A stretch of 64,000 bases of DNA from Acheta domesticus (Eukaryota; Arthropoda; Insecta; Orthoptera; Gryllidae). Positions 21,521 to 34,216 of this stretch are shown piece by piece. The stretch spans positions 62,538,540 through 62,602,539 of the forward strand of contig JAHLJT010009419.1 in the NCBI GenBank assembly GCA_031308135.1. The letters are read 5' to 3'. The notes below the pieces were generated by a model, which did no database searches, had not been told where the DNA came from, and saw only the letters and a list, made by a program, of their open reading frames with translations. How positions within the stretch are numbered: position 1 is the stretch's first letter; each line of letters starts with the position of its first letter. The translations under genes and the position numbers were made by a program.

Positions 21521-23468
21521 TGTGAATACTCGTGAAGGTAGGTCTATGAAATTCGTTATTATTACATTGCCAACGTTTCGGCCATTTATTTGGCCTGCTT
21601 TAGGGGTGTTGGCACATATGCATCGAAATGGATTCATATTTGGCGCCGTGGCGGGAGATTGGTTTTTAATAACAATCTTTGGCCCTTTATTACTAGCTCA
21701 GAATTTGCATTTTGAACGTACCGCGTCGGACTTATAAAGAATTCCCTCCAAATCCGCGTGCTGGTGGCGGAAAGCGCGGAAATATACGATTTCTTTGTTA
21801 GTCACAAGAGCACTCGACCCAGAGGTTTTTTCGTAATAGTTCCATCTCTCGGCGCAAGAGAGCAGCACCGGTCACACTCCACTCCCAAGCACTAGTGCAA
21901 AGAAAAGTACTTAAACACACCAGATTTCCGTTTGTTTTTTTAAACCAATGACAGCATTGAAATACAAATTCAAACGGCAAAACAAGTTTTTCAAAGTAGT
22001 CGCTCCGCCCCATGAACGAGCTTCAGTGCGCCCGCATTAACGTTCCATGAGAACAGTTTAACTTAGCAAGGTTGGCGTAACTTGTCGCCTTCTATGAAAC
22101 ATTTCAAAGAGCAACCATTTTTCCGCGGGAAACTCTGTGAATGCATGAGTGAAATTTTGTGGAATACAGATTAAAAGAAGGCATTGCTTTTCATGTGAGA
22201 CTGAGGTAAAAGGTTGAACGATTTATTCTCTGATTGCTTATTTCTTTATATTATCCTCTAATAAGAGGGGCACACTGTGTCTTTTCAGAGATCGAGCGAG
22301 CGAGCGAGCATACCCGTTCGTCTCGCCAAAATCAACTGATGCGCTCTCCCGAACAATAACCTAAATCTGAAATCAGAACTTTGAACTCTGACAAAGGAGC
22401 TATATCGCCGCCTTAACAAGGGGTATAAATATACAATAATAATACAAAATAAATATATAAGTAGTGCACTTGGTTACATGATTTGTCATTACATAATAGA
22501 GCAGGCGTGTTGCAACAACATTTTGCTAAAAAAACAAAGACAAGGATAACTGTAACAACTATTTACCTGTAATTGCAAGAGTGTTGAGTGACATGTTACG
22601 AATTTATGAAACCTTACCAGGTAAGTATGCTCCAGCAAACGGGATGCGCGGTGTCGGTGTCTAGGTTCATATTGCCAACTGTATGGTTCTGAGATACCTA
22701 TTTACAATTTTTTCCCCTCTCTTAATATTAAGTAATATAAGTATCATACAGTGTTATTGTCATCAATATTTAAATTATTCTAAATTCAAAAGTCTAGTTG
22801 CCTAAGATTATTTATGACTTGTATTAAACTGTTGTAGTATTGCCAACTTCAAATAATATTAACACACATAGTGCAAAAACATGTAAAGATATTTACATAA
22901 GTACAAAAAATAAAAAATCACAATATAGGAATGTATATTATATGGATATGATATGTATTTGGTGAGTTCAATGCATAATGATGTGAACTAATTCATTATT
23001 GATTATTTTTGTACATTACAATTGCAACTAAGAAAATATTTTACACACATGTATACAACCAAAGCACTCTTTAGTTATTTGTGCTCAGATAATATAAGTG
23101 TGCAACAGAGTGTGCAAGGACAGGTAACAACATTTACATAGGTACAAAAATATAAACTATGACTGAGGAAAATATTAATGTAAATGTATACAATGAAAGG
23201 CACCCTATAATTAATTGTATCATGAAATGAATTCATTCTTTGTTATAATTGTATTGCACGAAGTTATTTATTGATAATGTTGGAATAAATAGTGCTGAGT
23301 TTGTCTGCATCAGTTTTGTAGTTGCATGTCCGACTGTTTTTCTTTATAAGTAACATTTCTTTAATTATTCTTTCTATTTTTGGCCTGAAGCAGGCCAAAT
23401 TAATGGCCGAAACGTTGGCATTGTAATAATAACCGAATTTCATTGACATACCCTCACGAGTATCCACA
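21521..23468. mobile_element. Inverted pair of Penelope-like ends
   Basis: Arms 21521-21602 (+) and 23386-23468 (-) are about 85% identical over about 83 bases. Both contain CCAACGTTTCGGCCATT and TTGGCCTGCTT. The complementary strand reads CTGAAG, a GGCC stem, then GCCGAAACG. This resembles the CTGAnGA..GAAAC core found in the terminal repeats of Penelope-like elements, some of which carry hammerhead ribozymes. The 1.8 kb between has no RT or GIY-YIG frame, so the element is either internally deleted or two separate relics. Confidence 0.5.
22289..22308. repeat. (GAGC)n short tandem repeat
   Basis: Four to five GAGC units. Confidence 0.85.
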
Positions 23469-23810
23469 CTGTAGTTTTATAATTTATTTCTCTCAAGCAA
23501 ATAGTAACAGAGCTACGATATTTAAAAGTTTACCAAATTTTCAATTTTATTCTGAAATTGTGCCATGAGTAATTTTACTCATGGTCTCTCTAATGTATTT
23601 TTAAATTCTTAAGGTCATTACAAATAAATAAACAATTAATTACTGATGTTTTTAATCCTTACTGATGTAAAACTCGCGTTTGAAAGTTCAGTAAAGAGTG
23701 GCAGTAGGCCTACACGTTCTGGCAACTAACACGATTTACTTACATCAAAAGCATTTCAATAGAATGCAATGACGTTCATTATTTTATTCTTTGAATTAAT
23801 TTTATTATAA

Positions 23811-23850
23811 TTAATAATAATATAATAATAATAAATAAACATAAGAATAA
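23811..23850. repeat. (TAA)-rich tract at the 5' junction of LINE copy b
   Basis: Interrupted AATAATAAT units directly precede the truncated start of the LINE. Confidence 0.8.
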
Positions 23851-23852
23851 TA

Positions 23853-24842
23853 AATAAAGGAAGGAGGAAGAGGCCTCAGACAAATTGAAAATTCCTGGCA
23901 CAATGCAATAGTTGGAATGGGAAAATATGTAGTCAGTCATCAAGATGACCCTCTAATGAAGCAGGTCATGAAATCTGACCGAAAAATGGGAAACAGAGGC
24001 ATTGCTACTGTAGCAAAAAGCATTGCAAAGAAAACTATGCAAGACACGTCAAATTACACAGAGACTGAACTTCTGGTACTACTAAACATAAAATGTGAGA
24101 CACAAAAAATGTTAAAGGAGTCGTGGAGAGACAAACCCCTCCATGGACAATATCTAAAAAGAATGGACAAGGTGCAAATCAATAAAGATCAATCATTTAT
24201 GTGGCTTAAAAGGGGAAGAATGAAGCCACAATCGGAAGCATTTCTAGTAGCTGCTTAAGATCAGGCGTTGAGAAACGACATTATGATAAAGCGGTTCTCA
24301 AAATTTCCCAAGATGACAAATGCCGAATTTGCCAGGAGCAAGTAGAAACCATTGATCATATTGTCTCAGCTTGTCCAATTCTAGCAAAGACCGAATACTT
24401 AAAAAGACACGACAAGGTGTGTAGTTACCTCCACTGGCAGATCTGTACCGCCCTCGAAGTTCACCAAAACCGGTGACGTCTGTTGGATTGTGTACGATAT
24501 TGTACGACCAAAAAATTCAAACTGATCGCACGATAGCGGCAAACAAACCGAATATAGTTATTCGGATTTGGCGAAAAAATTGTGGATGTTGCTGTGCCTT
24601 GCGATCAAAATGTCGTAACCAAGGAGGCAGAGAAACTTCTTAAATACAAGAGTTTGGAAATTGAGATCAGTCGAATGTGGGGCGTAAAAGCACAGGTCGT
24701 CCCGATAGTTATCGGAGCTCTGGGATTTGTTCCGCAAAATTTGTGTAAGAACTTGGCTAAACTTCCAGGTCATTCAAAAGATTGGGAAGTGCAAGACATT
24801 GCTTTATTTGGCACAGCTCACATTTTGCGCAAAGTATTGTAG
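23853..24842 (+). pseudogene. RLE-type non-LTR retrotransposon (R4/Dong-like), 5'-truncated; copy b
   Basis: This copy starts in the RT C-terminus (GRRGLRQIENSWHNAIVGMG). It continues through a linker (SDRKMGNRGIATVAKSIAKK) to a stop at about 24256. In shifted frames follow a CCHC zinc knuckle (CRICQEQVETIDHIVSAC, C-x2-C-x8-H-x4-C) at about 24324-24378 and the restriction-like endonuclease. The endonuclease has KPNIVI, IVDVAVP and KEAEKLLKYKSLEIEISRMW, ending at the stop 24840-24842. These are the parts that nick the target in this superclade. Several frameshifts make it inactive. It lies between TAA-rich tracts (23811-23850 and about 24949-24970), inside the ankyrin intron and opposite to that gene. 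It is close to copy c. Confidence 0.9.
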
Positions 24843-24970
24843 AGGAACCGACAGTCCCTAGATCTGCTCCTTACGTAGCTGGTTGCAACCTGGAGTAGAT
24901 TTTATACTCAGCCGACTCATAACATCTTTAGTCGTGATATGGAGGAATAATAATAATAACAATAATAATA
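24843..24970 (+). repeat. 3' UTR of LINE copy b ending in (AAT)n
   Basis: The UTR word GCTGGTTGCAACCTGGAGTA recurs in reverse at about 37050-37070 in copy c. Both end at AAT/ATT trinucleotide repeats. Confidence 0.85.
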
Positions 24971-26744
24971 GTTGTATTAGTTAAGGAATGCTCACGTGCA
25001 ACATGTCTGTCTCTTCTCTTAAAAGGAAAATCGTATTTAGGGGTAAATACACTATGACGTCTTTTAAAAGTATTCAAATATATTATTTTTTATGAAACGA
25101 CGTTATGAAGATTATTATTTACAACAGATTTTGATATCTTAATCCTCGGCCCTGTATATCCCATACAGCTCTCGGCTATCCCACATTGCTACATCGCTCA
25201 TTTCCCTCTCGAGCCTTTTTGAATGCGATGCTTCCAATAAGAAACTTTACAAGAAATAACGTTTAGGTGTGTATGTCGGGAGTTTGTTTTATATATGATC
25301 GAAGTTGGACGAAGGTGAAGTGGTAGTGGTGAAGAAGAAAGGAGTCGTGTACCTAAACGTTGCCATGCGAAGCATATTAATCCAAAATGGATTTTTGCAT
25401 CAACTCGAAAGGAAGGTGTGCATTCTCAGACACGTGTATCTAAAACTCTTAGATCATGTATTAGATACTTCAATTTCAAAGCCTAATATTTCCTGGGGTA
25501 AAAAGAGAATACGCCTGAATTTATGCAATCATAAAAAGCACTGTACCATGCACAGAGAACTTGTGTTCACAAGGTTACAAAGTTTTCCTTGATATCAAAT
25601 ATTAATCCAGCTGAAAACCGTCAATATGAGGGGGTTTAGCAAATAGCTGCATTGACGAGGATTTGGATGTAGAATAAGCTCGATTGCTGACTAGAGAATT
25701 ATAGTCAATATTCCTCCCGTGGAATGGAAAGTGTTAGACCATCCAATGAGTTTACATTACGATCTGGGCTGTCAAACGTGAAATGACAGAATGCTTTATT
25801 ATTTTGTTCAAATTATTTATTTAACAGCATGTAATACGTTTCAAATAAGAAATTTCAAAGTACGTTGAAAAGGATCTCATAGAAAATAAGATATCACGAA
25901 GGACCTCTGTACTGTGATAGTTTATTATTACAACGTGGTTAAGTAAAGGACACGTGAGTAAATTCTGTGGGAGGGGTCAAATACAATGATAAATTAAGTT
26001 GACCAATCAGAAAATTGGACAGTGTGCGATAAATCGAATGAGAGACGCGGCGGAAGCGAAAATGATCGGATTTGGGTACAGTTCGCGCATGAAGCTGAGA
26101 CAGATGACGCGAGAGAAAAATAAACAAGGAGAGATGTTTGTTAGGCTTGCTGTCGGTAGGATGCAAAATATTGATCTCGTGGTGATGTTGAAAAAACGCG
26201 AATGGAAGTGTCGTAGAACAGCAACAACTGTTTAGAGAACTCTCCAGGAATTCTGAAAGTATTGATGGGAAGTGTAAAAGTGCGTGTCTAAACAGGAGCA
26301 TTTTTTTTGGTGTGGACTAATTGGACATAGGAGTGGAAACGGATTCACGTCTTGGCGTAATGACGGTCAAGTGCTGTTCGACTATTACAGGGAAGTAACG
26401 AGGGAGACATGTTCAGAATTACTAAGTGAAGGAAGGTCAAGTTGTGTTTGAATTTTAGAATTAATATAATATTTGAAGGAAGTAAAATTAGCCATACATG
26501 CATTCAGGTAGGGAATGAACAAAACATAAAACATTTGTAAAGCAACAATGAGACAGTGAGGATAACCTTTTGTCAGTGTTTGGATTCACATTATTTGTCG
26601 TAATTTGGATACGTTTATATATGTATTTACAGAATATAGCAAATGTTTCGGAAGTACGTTTTGTTGTTGCATCATGAAAGGTTCCATTAATTATAGACAA
26701 TCAGATCTTGTGATAATAAAACATATTTAATACAAAGTTGAAGA

Positions 26745-27385
26745 AAAACGAAGTTGGAGTTTTACAGGTTTTTCTTCATGGGGGATACTTTTCATGAAGA
26801 CCCTGGGAAATTTTGAAAATTTTCTAATGGCGCCAACAATTTTCACTGAATTTTGTGGTTGGATAGTCTGAAAGTCATTTAAGAGAAGGGCGTAGGTCTC
26901 ATTAGGTTGAAAACTAATTCAAAATTTTTTCGGCGTCTTCCTACAGCTACAATTACGAAGATATATTTTTGTTTTTAATGAACAGTGTTTATAATAAACA
27001 AATATTCAAATAAGATCATTTTCAATTTTTCAAAATTGTAGGTAGTTTTCACGAAATTTTGTTCCAAACATAAGCAGTTTTGTATTTTCTTTAAACCATT
27101 TTTTCTTAAAACCCACGATACGTTTTTTGATTACATTGGGACCTTAGATAGCATAAAGGAATGTTAAGATAATGATGCAGGTTTCATGTTTGTTAAAATA
27201 CCTGATTTCACAGAAATTAAAAAATTAAAACATTTCCGGCACTTCCTACAACTACAATTGTGAAGATACAATTCTTTTTCTTAATGAAATATGCTCAGCA
27301 AAAACATCTTTAAATAAGGTCAAGTTGAATGTTGCCAAAAAATGCGTATTTGTGGAGTAATTGAGTGTCAAAATTAGTTGTTCGC
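26745..27385 (-). repeat. AT-rich GGAC-repeat family, partial copy 4
   Basis: It holds reversed ATGAAGACCCTGGGAAATTT and TTTTTTCGGCGTCTTCCTAC blocks typical of the family, more diverged than copies 2 and 3. The GGAC patch and both ends are missing. Confidence 0.6.
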
Positions 27386-27826
27386 TCGCCTAAGAAAACT
27401 TGAAACTAAGAGAATTTTAAACCTAGGAGAATTTTAAAATACTGCTAAAAAGAGCTTGGTAACCTATTATTGGATCTTCAAATATATACAATAAATAACG
27501 AAAATAAATTATTTTAAATACATAAAATTTTATTAAATGTAAAATAACAGTCTGTCTTAGCTTAAATATTACGAATGTTATTCTTTACATTTAAGAAGAT
27601 GATAAAGCAAATAGGATTCGGCGGGTTTAATATATCGAAAAAAAGAGTATTTTATAATATATCATTATAATTATTGATATACAATTGTTTCTTTTAAGCA
27701 ATCCGCAAAGCTTTGTTTAAATTTAAGCAACAATGCGGCAATGGATATTTAAAAACCACATTGTTGGTAAATTAAGAGACGGTGGCAGTGATAAAATAAT
27801 GACGATTTATTTACTAGAGATTGTGT
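27386..27826. other. AT-rich spacer between repeat copies 4 and 5
   Basis: No gene or motif seen. Confidence 0.55.
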
Positions 27827-29644
27827 AACCAGCGGTGCTACAGAATGGCATAGACATTCCCGTATTAGTTTTCTATTTCCATGAGTCTTCGCTAGCTATT
27901 CGGAATTGCCACATACTCTTTCTTGCCAGCTGTCATCTATCACCGCCAAAAATGTAACTAATGTGTGTGTAACTAATGTGGCATATGTAACTAATAGTTT
28001 ATCAAGTGTTTTAACTTTGTTTTCCTCATGTTTTTTTTGTTTGCATATCTCATTAAGTATTATTGTTACTACTCTTTCCTTTTTGCAGTCCTGTAAACAA
28101 TTATTGTAAATTAGTGTACATTGTACTGAATCTGTAAAACCTCAATTAATCATGTATGAATTACTGTTACAATGTATTTTTTCTGAGTCGCTAATGACCC
28201 AGCTGTCGATGCGACTTTAAATAAACAAACAAACCAACAATAGTACATTTTTTTGTCATTTTCTTAATTTTTCGGTTTCCTTATTGGTTAGAACAGAAAT
28301 ATTAATTTTAGAATATTAAAGAACACAAAAACCTAGCCCTAAATGGCAATTTTTTTAAAAAATTATGAGCCGTTTAAGAGAAAATGGCGTTTTAGCGTTA
28401 CTAAAAAAACCAAAATTGAAGCTAATTTTCACCGAAAATGTTTGAGTTTTCAAAATACTTTATTTTAAGTTATTTGAAGCACTTACACTCACAAATATAA
28501 TAATCTTTACACATTGCTGGTAATGTGCATTTAAAGATGAGAGATCTTTAAAAAGAATTACATATATATATTTTTGAAAAAAAACAACTCAAAATTAACT
28601 TTACGTCATATTAAAGAGTTTAATTAGCACTATCCGTTACAAACGTTTAAAGAAAATATTTTTCACAGAGGAATTTTGAGCTATTTTTCACAGAAAACGG
28701 TTATGTTTTCGAGAAACTTTATATGACATTACTTAAACCACATATACTCGTAAATATAATAATGTGAAAAAATCTTCGCTAATGTAAATATTAACGTGAG
28801 AAACAAGTCAAAAAATTACATTTTTTCCAATGTTTGAAAAAGCAAAATAATAGAGCAATGTGGCAAGTTTTGTCATCTTATAAAATACATTAGGCACTAT
28901 AACCACCAAAAGTTTAAAGAAAACATTTGGATCCGTTTTTTGAGAAAATCTGGTTTTGGTAATGTTTTAAAATTGCGCGAAAACGACTAACATTTTCAAA
29001 ACAATGTACATGACCTTAAAGAAAGAACTCACTATGAAGAAAAATGTATTTGAAGGAAATATCTCTATCTTTAATTTTGTAGTTCGAGAAAGACGCCGAA
29101 AAAAAATAACATTTGCAATTTTCGAAAATTTAGAGTTATCGGTGAAAATCAGACCTATTCCACCTTAATAAGTGTATTTTACTCTATTCTTATAAGAATT
29201 TAAATAAAAAAACTTGGAGCCGTTTTTCAGAAAATTTTGAAAATGTCCGGGGGGCTTTATGTAAAGTACCCCGAAATTTTACAGAATCTTTTCAAAATCT
29301 CAAAGCTTCGACTAGAACCAGATCGATCGGGGAATATTTATTTTGGAAGAAATCGTACGTATGGTTTAGGCGCTAGCACTGTTCACGGACGGACGGACAG
29401 ACGGACGTCTTCCTTTAAATTGTTTTTTTCGGTATCAAGGATCCATAAGACAGGGTTTATGGCTACACCACGTGTTACGAGATTTTTTTCTTAATTTAGC
29501 AATTGGTTTTATCCACTTTTGCTTTATCACAGCCCGGCAATTAATTTTTTTCCGCCGAAAATTGGACATTCTTTCGTGCAGCATTACATAACTTACCCTA
29601 TACCACGTATATAACTCCGTGTATACGTACGTATACGGAAAAGT
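27827..29644 (+). repeat. AT-rich GGAC-repeat family, full-length reference copy 5
   Basis: This 1.8-kb copy seems most complete. It has the start GGTGCTACAGAATGGCATAG and TTCCCGTATTAGTTTTC. AT-rich internal blocks follow, then GGGGGGCTTTATGTAAAGTA at about 29250, CGACTAGAACCAGATCGATC, the patch GGACGGACGGACAGACGGAC at 29388, and GGCTACACCACGTGTTACGA. It ends at CGTACGTATACGGAAAAG. The start and end share a CTTTCCCGTAT-like word in opposite orientation. About 220 bases near 27950-28240 differ from other copies. It has no long reading frame. I cannot assign it to a known superfamily. Confidence 0.75.
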
Positions 29645-30116
29645 AAAAATGAAACTTTTAGAAATTATTCAAAAGATAATTGAGAATCATTATTTTTGAC
29701 GTGTTGTGGGGTATAGAACATATATACATTCACAAATCGGAAGGTCACTTCTCTACCCGTAATTTAGCATTACATCAGTACACCATGAAACTGAATGTAT
29801 GTAAATGACTATGTAATTAAAAGTTACAAAATTTCCTCTTACATTTAAGTAGCTCATATAGAAGATTATGCACAGAAATCATTGCCGCCTCTATTGATTA
29901 GGTAAATGTTGGATTGATTGTTTGAAAATATTTTAAATAAAACTATTTCAATTGCTAATAAATGTCTACAAGTCTCGTAAGCAATACACTAGTTGAACCT
30001 GGCATAAGATTTCTTTGATAAATTTACTTTTTTTCATGAAGATTTGTATATAGTATGATCATGTTTATAGTTCCTTTTATTAATTCATGTATTTAACGTC
30101 ATAAAGCAATTAAATG

Positions 30117-30462
30117 CTTTATGAGTTAAGGGTTTAAAATATATTCTAATGAACTTTTTCGAAAACTAAAAAGGTTTCTGTGAAAAAGAGCTTTAAATTT
30201 CAAATTTACAGTAGCGCATAAAAGCTATTTTCTTAAAAACAGCTGTAATTGTTTCCAAAGAAAAATGGCATTTAGGACAAGATTTTATTCTTCTTTAATA
30301 TTCTTTAAATAATATTTCTGTTCTATTACGCTAGCAGAAATATAAGAAAATGTACTTTGGGCGGGGATAGAAGGCAGCTATCAATCGTATGTGGCAAGTT
30401 CGAATAGGTAGCGGAGACCAAAGGGAATAGAAAAATAATACGGGAATGTCTGTGCTAGTTTA
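30117..30462 (-). repeat. AT-rich GGAC-repeat family, partial copy 6
   Basis: It carries the reversed 5'-terminal 350 bases, up to ATAATACGGGAATGTCTGTG, which matches the outer part of copy 2. Confidence 0.65.
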
Positions 30463-30776
30463 GAAATGTAGTGAAATCGCTGAAAATGTTACTTTCGTCA
30501 TTTTATGTATAATATATATTTACTTTAGACAAACAGAAAATTGAAAAGAAATTATAAGCAATTTCTGTAACAAATTATGATATAAATATATTTCACAATT
30601 AAACTACATTAAATAGATATTGCCAAAATTATACAAAAGTATTTACGTTTTCGAAACATGGAAAAAACGATACGTTTCACATTGCTGACGGTTAAAGAAA
30701 CGCCAAATAAATTCCTAAATTAGATTTTTCGAGTAAATAGCATAATAATTTATTTCATTACATTTTAATAGTATAT

Positions 30777-30899
30777 TATGAAACGATGATGTCATGATGG
30801 GTATTAATACACGAGTCTCATATTAAGATACGAGTGAGGAAAGAGCGAGTATCGTAAACTTCAGAGTGTGTATTAATACCCATTACATCCGATTTCATA
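30777..30899. repeat. Inverted repeat with TGGGTATTAATACAC arms
   Basis: Arms 30777-30812 and 30868-30899 pair with small gaps. The strongest core is TGGGTATTAATACAC on each side. It is probably a small MITE or a stem-forming spacer sequence. Confidence 0.55.
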
Positions 30900-31486
30900 C
30901 AGTACTTTTTCTATGACTTTTATAAGTTAAACTTTTACAATAAAAAGCTTCGTGACAGGTGATTCAGCCACGGCCACCTAGAGGACTGCTATCTAAATCT
31001 ACTCGCGCATGCTGCCACAGGTGGCTGTGGTTACCTGCACGCCTACTAGGGAGTGCTGCGCTAGTCTTATAGCGTCAAAGTGAAATTACGATCCATTTGG
31101 TTTTAAATAACATAGCACGAAAAAATACTAATAATTAACTAATAATACGAATGAAATAAATTAACACCATTCAGCATAAATATAATGTCGAATACAAATT
31201 TAATGCGCACAATCGAACAAAACACTTGCTAAAACAATGATTTTAAACAATGATGCTTTCAATGATTAATTGTCAATACTTGGTTTGTAAATATCTCTGT
31301 AATTGGTCAAGAACCTGTATCTTAATCAAAACTGTATCATAAAGAAAACTGTATGCAACTAGTTGCAGCCATCAAATGAAAGCATTGTACAATGGGAGTA
31401 GAAAAAAGTACATCTTAAATTTTGTGTCGGCGTCAGAAAATCCACTGTTTGTGAACGGAATACGCGCCAGAAGGTTTAGCACTAAC

Positions 31487-32530
31487 CTCCTCAGGAGCCG
31501 CCTGCGCGATGGCCCACACTGCGCGCCGCCGGCCGCCCGCCGCCAGCGCGCGCGCCACCTCCCCCGCGTCGCACAGCGCGCCGCCCCGCAGCATGGCCTC
31601 CAGCGCCGCCAGCGCCCCCGGCCCCGCCCCCCGCGCCGCCAGCACCAGCGGCGACACGCCGTCGCGGCCGCGCGCCGCGGGCGACGCCCCTCGCCCAGCC
31701 AGGAACGCCGCCCGCGCCCAGCGCCCCGCCCGCGCCGCCGCCAGCAGCGCCGTGTCGCCCGCCGCGTCCGCCCACTCCGCCCACTCCACCGCCGGCCCCT
31801 GCTCCAGCAAGCCACGCGAAGGCGTCGGTGGTGTTGGCGCGGGCGGCGAGGCGAGCGCGGTGGCGCCGCGGGCGTCGCGGGCGCCGAGCGGGCGCGCCCG
31901 CCTCCACCAGCCGCCGCGCGCTCTCCAGCTGGCCGTGTGCGGCGGCCGCGTGCAGCGGCGTGCGGAGCAGCGCGCCGCGCGTGCGGCCGTCGGCGCCCCA
32001 GAGGAGCAGCGCGGCCGTGGCCGCGTGCGGCGCCCCTCGCGTGCCGCCACGTGCAGCGCCGTGTCGCCGCGCGCGTCGCGCTCTTCCAGGCGTGCGCCGC
32101 GGCGCAGCAGCGCCCCCAGGGCGCCCTCGTCGTCCGCGCGCCGCGGCCGCGTGCAGGGAGCGGGCGCCGTCCTGGTGCTCGTGGCCGTGGGCGCGTCTCC
32201 TCTTGGGAGGAGCCCTGGGGCGGGGTGGCCGCCTGGATGGCCGGCGCTGGGGGCTGGTGAAGCAGCGGCGCGGGGACAGCGACAGAGGAGTGGGCGAATG
32301 CGTTCTCTGGGAGCCCTGCAGAGCCTGTAATTGGGCCTGCAGTGCCTCCACGAGGGCGCGGATCTGGTCCAGACTCAAGTCTTGTTTTTCCACCCGATCC
32401 GTGAAGGTCTGAGCTCTTTCTGGAATTTTCATTGGTCCTGAAGCCTCGGTGGTACAACACATAAGTAGACGAAAGAACGCCGCCACCAGCAACAATCTTC
32501 TAGATGCGTACTGGTGCATGGTAGAATGTT
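31487..32530 (-). CDS. Secreted ankyrin-repeat protein, signal-peptide exon (copy A)
   Basis: A splice acceptor (TTAAATTTCTCCAG) precedes this exon, with the ATG 11 nt inside at 32519, so a non-coding first exon must lie upstream. The product starts with a signal peptide (MHQYASRRLLLVAAFFRLLM..). Next come a short coiled-coil-like helix (SLDQIRALVEALQAQLQALQ, about residues 48-68), a Pro/Arg-rich linker, and four to five ankyrin repeats (LLRTPLHAAAAHGQLESARR; GDTALLAAARAGRWARA). The exon ends QAAPEE with donor GAG|GTTAGT. GC content is extreme. No single frame spans it: comparison with the exon at 47126-48177 shows one-base differences in C or G runs that switch frame and back. The protein should be exported. 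Target and function are unknown. Confidence 0.8.
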
Positions 32531-34184
32531 CTGGAGAAATTTAACAAACACGGTTTTTTAATTGACCTATTGTCTGTGGAAAAAGCATATGAAAACATGT
32601 GACACATTTTGATCGCGATCAATATTTTTTGTCACTAGAAGCGAATTTTTTTCATTTTAAAAATTTGAAAAAATAAAACTAAAACCTATCTTTCAGTATG
32701 TAGAATATATTTTGTTTTAATTGTAAAATTTAAACGATATGAAAGAACTGCCCATTTGAATCTCACATATGGATTATTTCTGAACTATTTCACTTGTACT
32801 GCACTTTCTCTCTTTGGAAAATATATTTTTTAGTGAAATAATACTCTTAAATAGTATTGAACTATATTCACCTTTATATCACATGAAATTAAAAAAATAA
32901 TTATATATCATCAAATAAGTAGACGACTAAATGAACGTTTGCCCAATAACTGTACGTACTGCGCGCGAATAGGAGCTCAAGCTATTTTATATACACTTTA
33001 TCTCTATGGACTCTGAATTCCTAGATTGGATGGGTCAGGAATATCTTCATGTGGGTCAATTTACCATTATATTGACTTAAGAAACTGTTTTTTTTTTTTG
33101 TTTTTTGTTTTGTTTTGCAGAGTGCGGAAATATTCTCTACATAGACAGATTCTAAAATTGTTTGCAAAGCCTATTTGCTTTCTGAGGTATTAGCAAAGTT
33201 TCCACGAAACAATTACGCATGCCGACGGATTCAAATTGCTTTGAACGCATTCAATAAACGATGAAACGCAAAACTCTCACTTAGGTTTACAAAAAGTTTC
33301 TAAGAAGGTGAGAAAGATGAAACTGTATCTAATTAAAGATAAAGGAGCCCTAAGAAGCCGCGTTCTGACCTGATGCACCCTCCACTTTGAATTAATGTGA
33401 CTAGATATCTCATAGGTTCTGGGACACTCCCTTAATTTGGGTTCCTGTCTCGAATTTGTTGACAGGACAACGGGGGCGCCAAAATGTTTCTTTATTGTGA
33501 CAATGAATCATCGGCAATATAATGCCGTCAGTGTAAATAAATTGTTTTGTATGATAATATACTCCATTTGCTTTGCATTACTTTATAAAAAAGTACTTGA
33601 TAAGATCTTGTGCATATGTGAGGCAAAGCAAACAGTTCTAGGAAGGGAAAATAGAGCTACCACGTCATTTGAACTTCTATCACTAAGGAACTTTCCTGTC
33701 TGTACATTAAATGTACAAACAATTTGAATTCTCCTTCTCACAAACCTTTCAACATGCCCGATTCTATTCAAGCCTCATACAAATATATTACGACATCTAC
33801 AAAATATAATGACACACAATCTATTTTCTCTTACTATGATATATTAAAACAAAACTTTTCTTACGTCAAATTATACATCATTAATTTCCAACGAAGTTCA
33901 AGGAATTATTTCTACAATTATCCCACAAATTCTGATTTTATCACAAAATATCCTTCCTCCACTTTTTATTGTCTATTAATTCAAAAACTTTTACATTAAA
34001 AAATGGAATTCTAATAATCTAAAATGATAACAAATTACTTTTCATCCGTTTTTTTTTTTTTCATTTCATATATTGACATGGCGTGTATTTCGAAACACAT
34101 CTATTCCCTAAAGGAAAATTGCACTTAAAGTTTACAACATTTTTAGAAATTATAAAATTTCTGACCATGTTTCTGTGGAGTAAC

Positions 34185-34185
<1 letters not shown>
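32531..34185. other. AT-rich 5' flank of the ankyrin gene, no other gene seen
   Basis: The upstream non-coding exon and promoter should be here or further right, but no TATA or initiator can be chosen. A T-rich run (33092-33116) occurs. Frames at 33437-33999 have no motif. Confidence 0.4.
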
Positions 34186-34215
<30 letters not shown>

Positions 34216-34216
34216 G
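34186..34216. repeat. (AAT)n microsatellite
   Basis: About ten units. Confidence 0.9.

Larger units (their letters stand above)
20585..31486 (-). other. 10.9-kb intron of the ankyrin gene
   Basis: The donor (GAG|GTTAGT) is at 31487/31486 and the acceptor (TTGCAG|GTG) at 20585/20584. Both junctions are phase 0, and ankyrin text reads across. The intron holds Penelope-like ends, one RLE LINE, and three AT-rich repeat copies. Between 24971 and 26744 I see no other element; frames such as 25305-25592 and 25939-26301 have no motif. Confidence 0.7.

Noticed and set aside
25305..25592. 95-codon + frame in the ankyrin intron
   Set aside because: No motif and average AT-rich composition; a chance frame is likely.
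31376..32412. Long open frames on the + strand, antisense to the ankyrin exon (273-294 codons, Arg/Ala-rich)
   Set aside because: They are shadows of a GC-rich exon. They have no domain and low-complexity composition, while the minus strand has signal peptide, ankyrin repeats and splice sites.
19229..32530. Ankyrin-rich secreted protein considered as a latrotoxin relative
   Set aside because: Ankyrin repeats alone do not show this. The characteristic non-ankyrin N-terminal region of latrotoxins is not recognisable, so no toxin role is proposed.
32523..32532. AGAATGTTCT, a two-unit heat-shock-element-like palindrome next to the ankyrin ATG
   Set aside because: It overlaps the splice acceptor and leader, lies inside the transcript, and is not conserved in the second copy.
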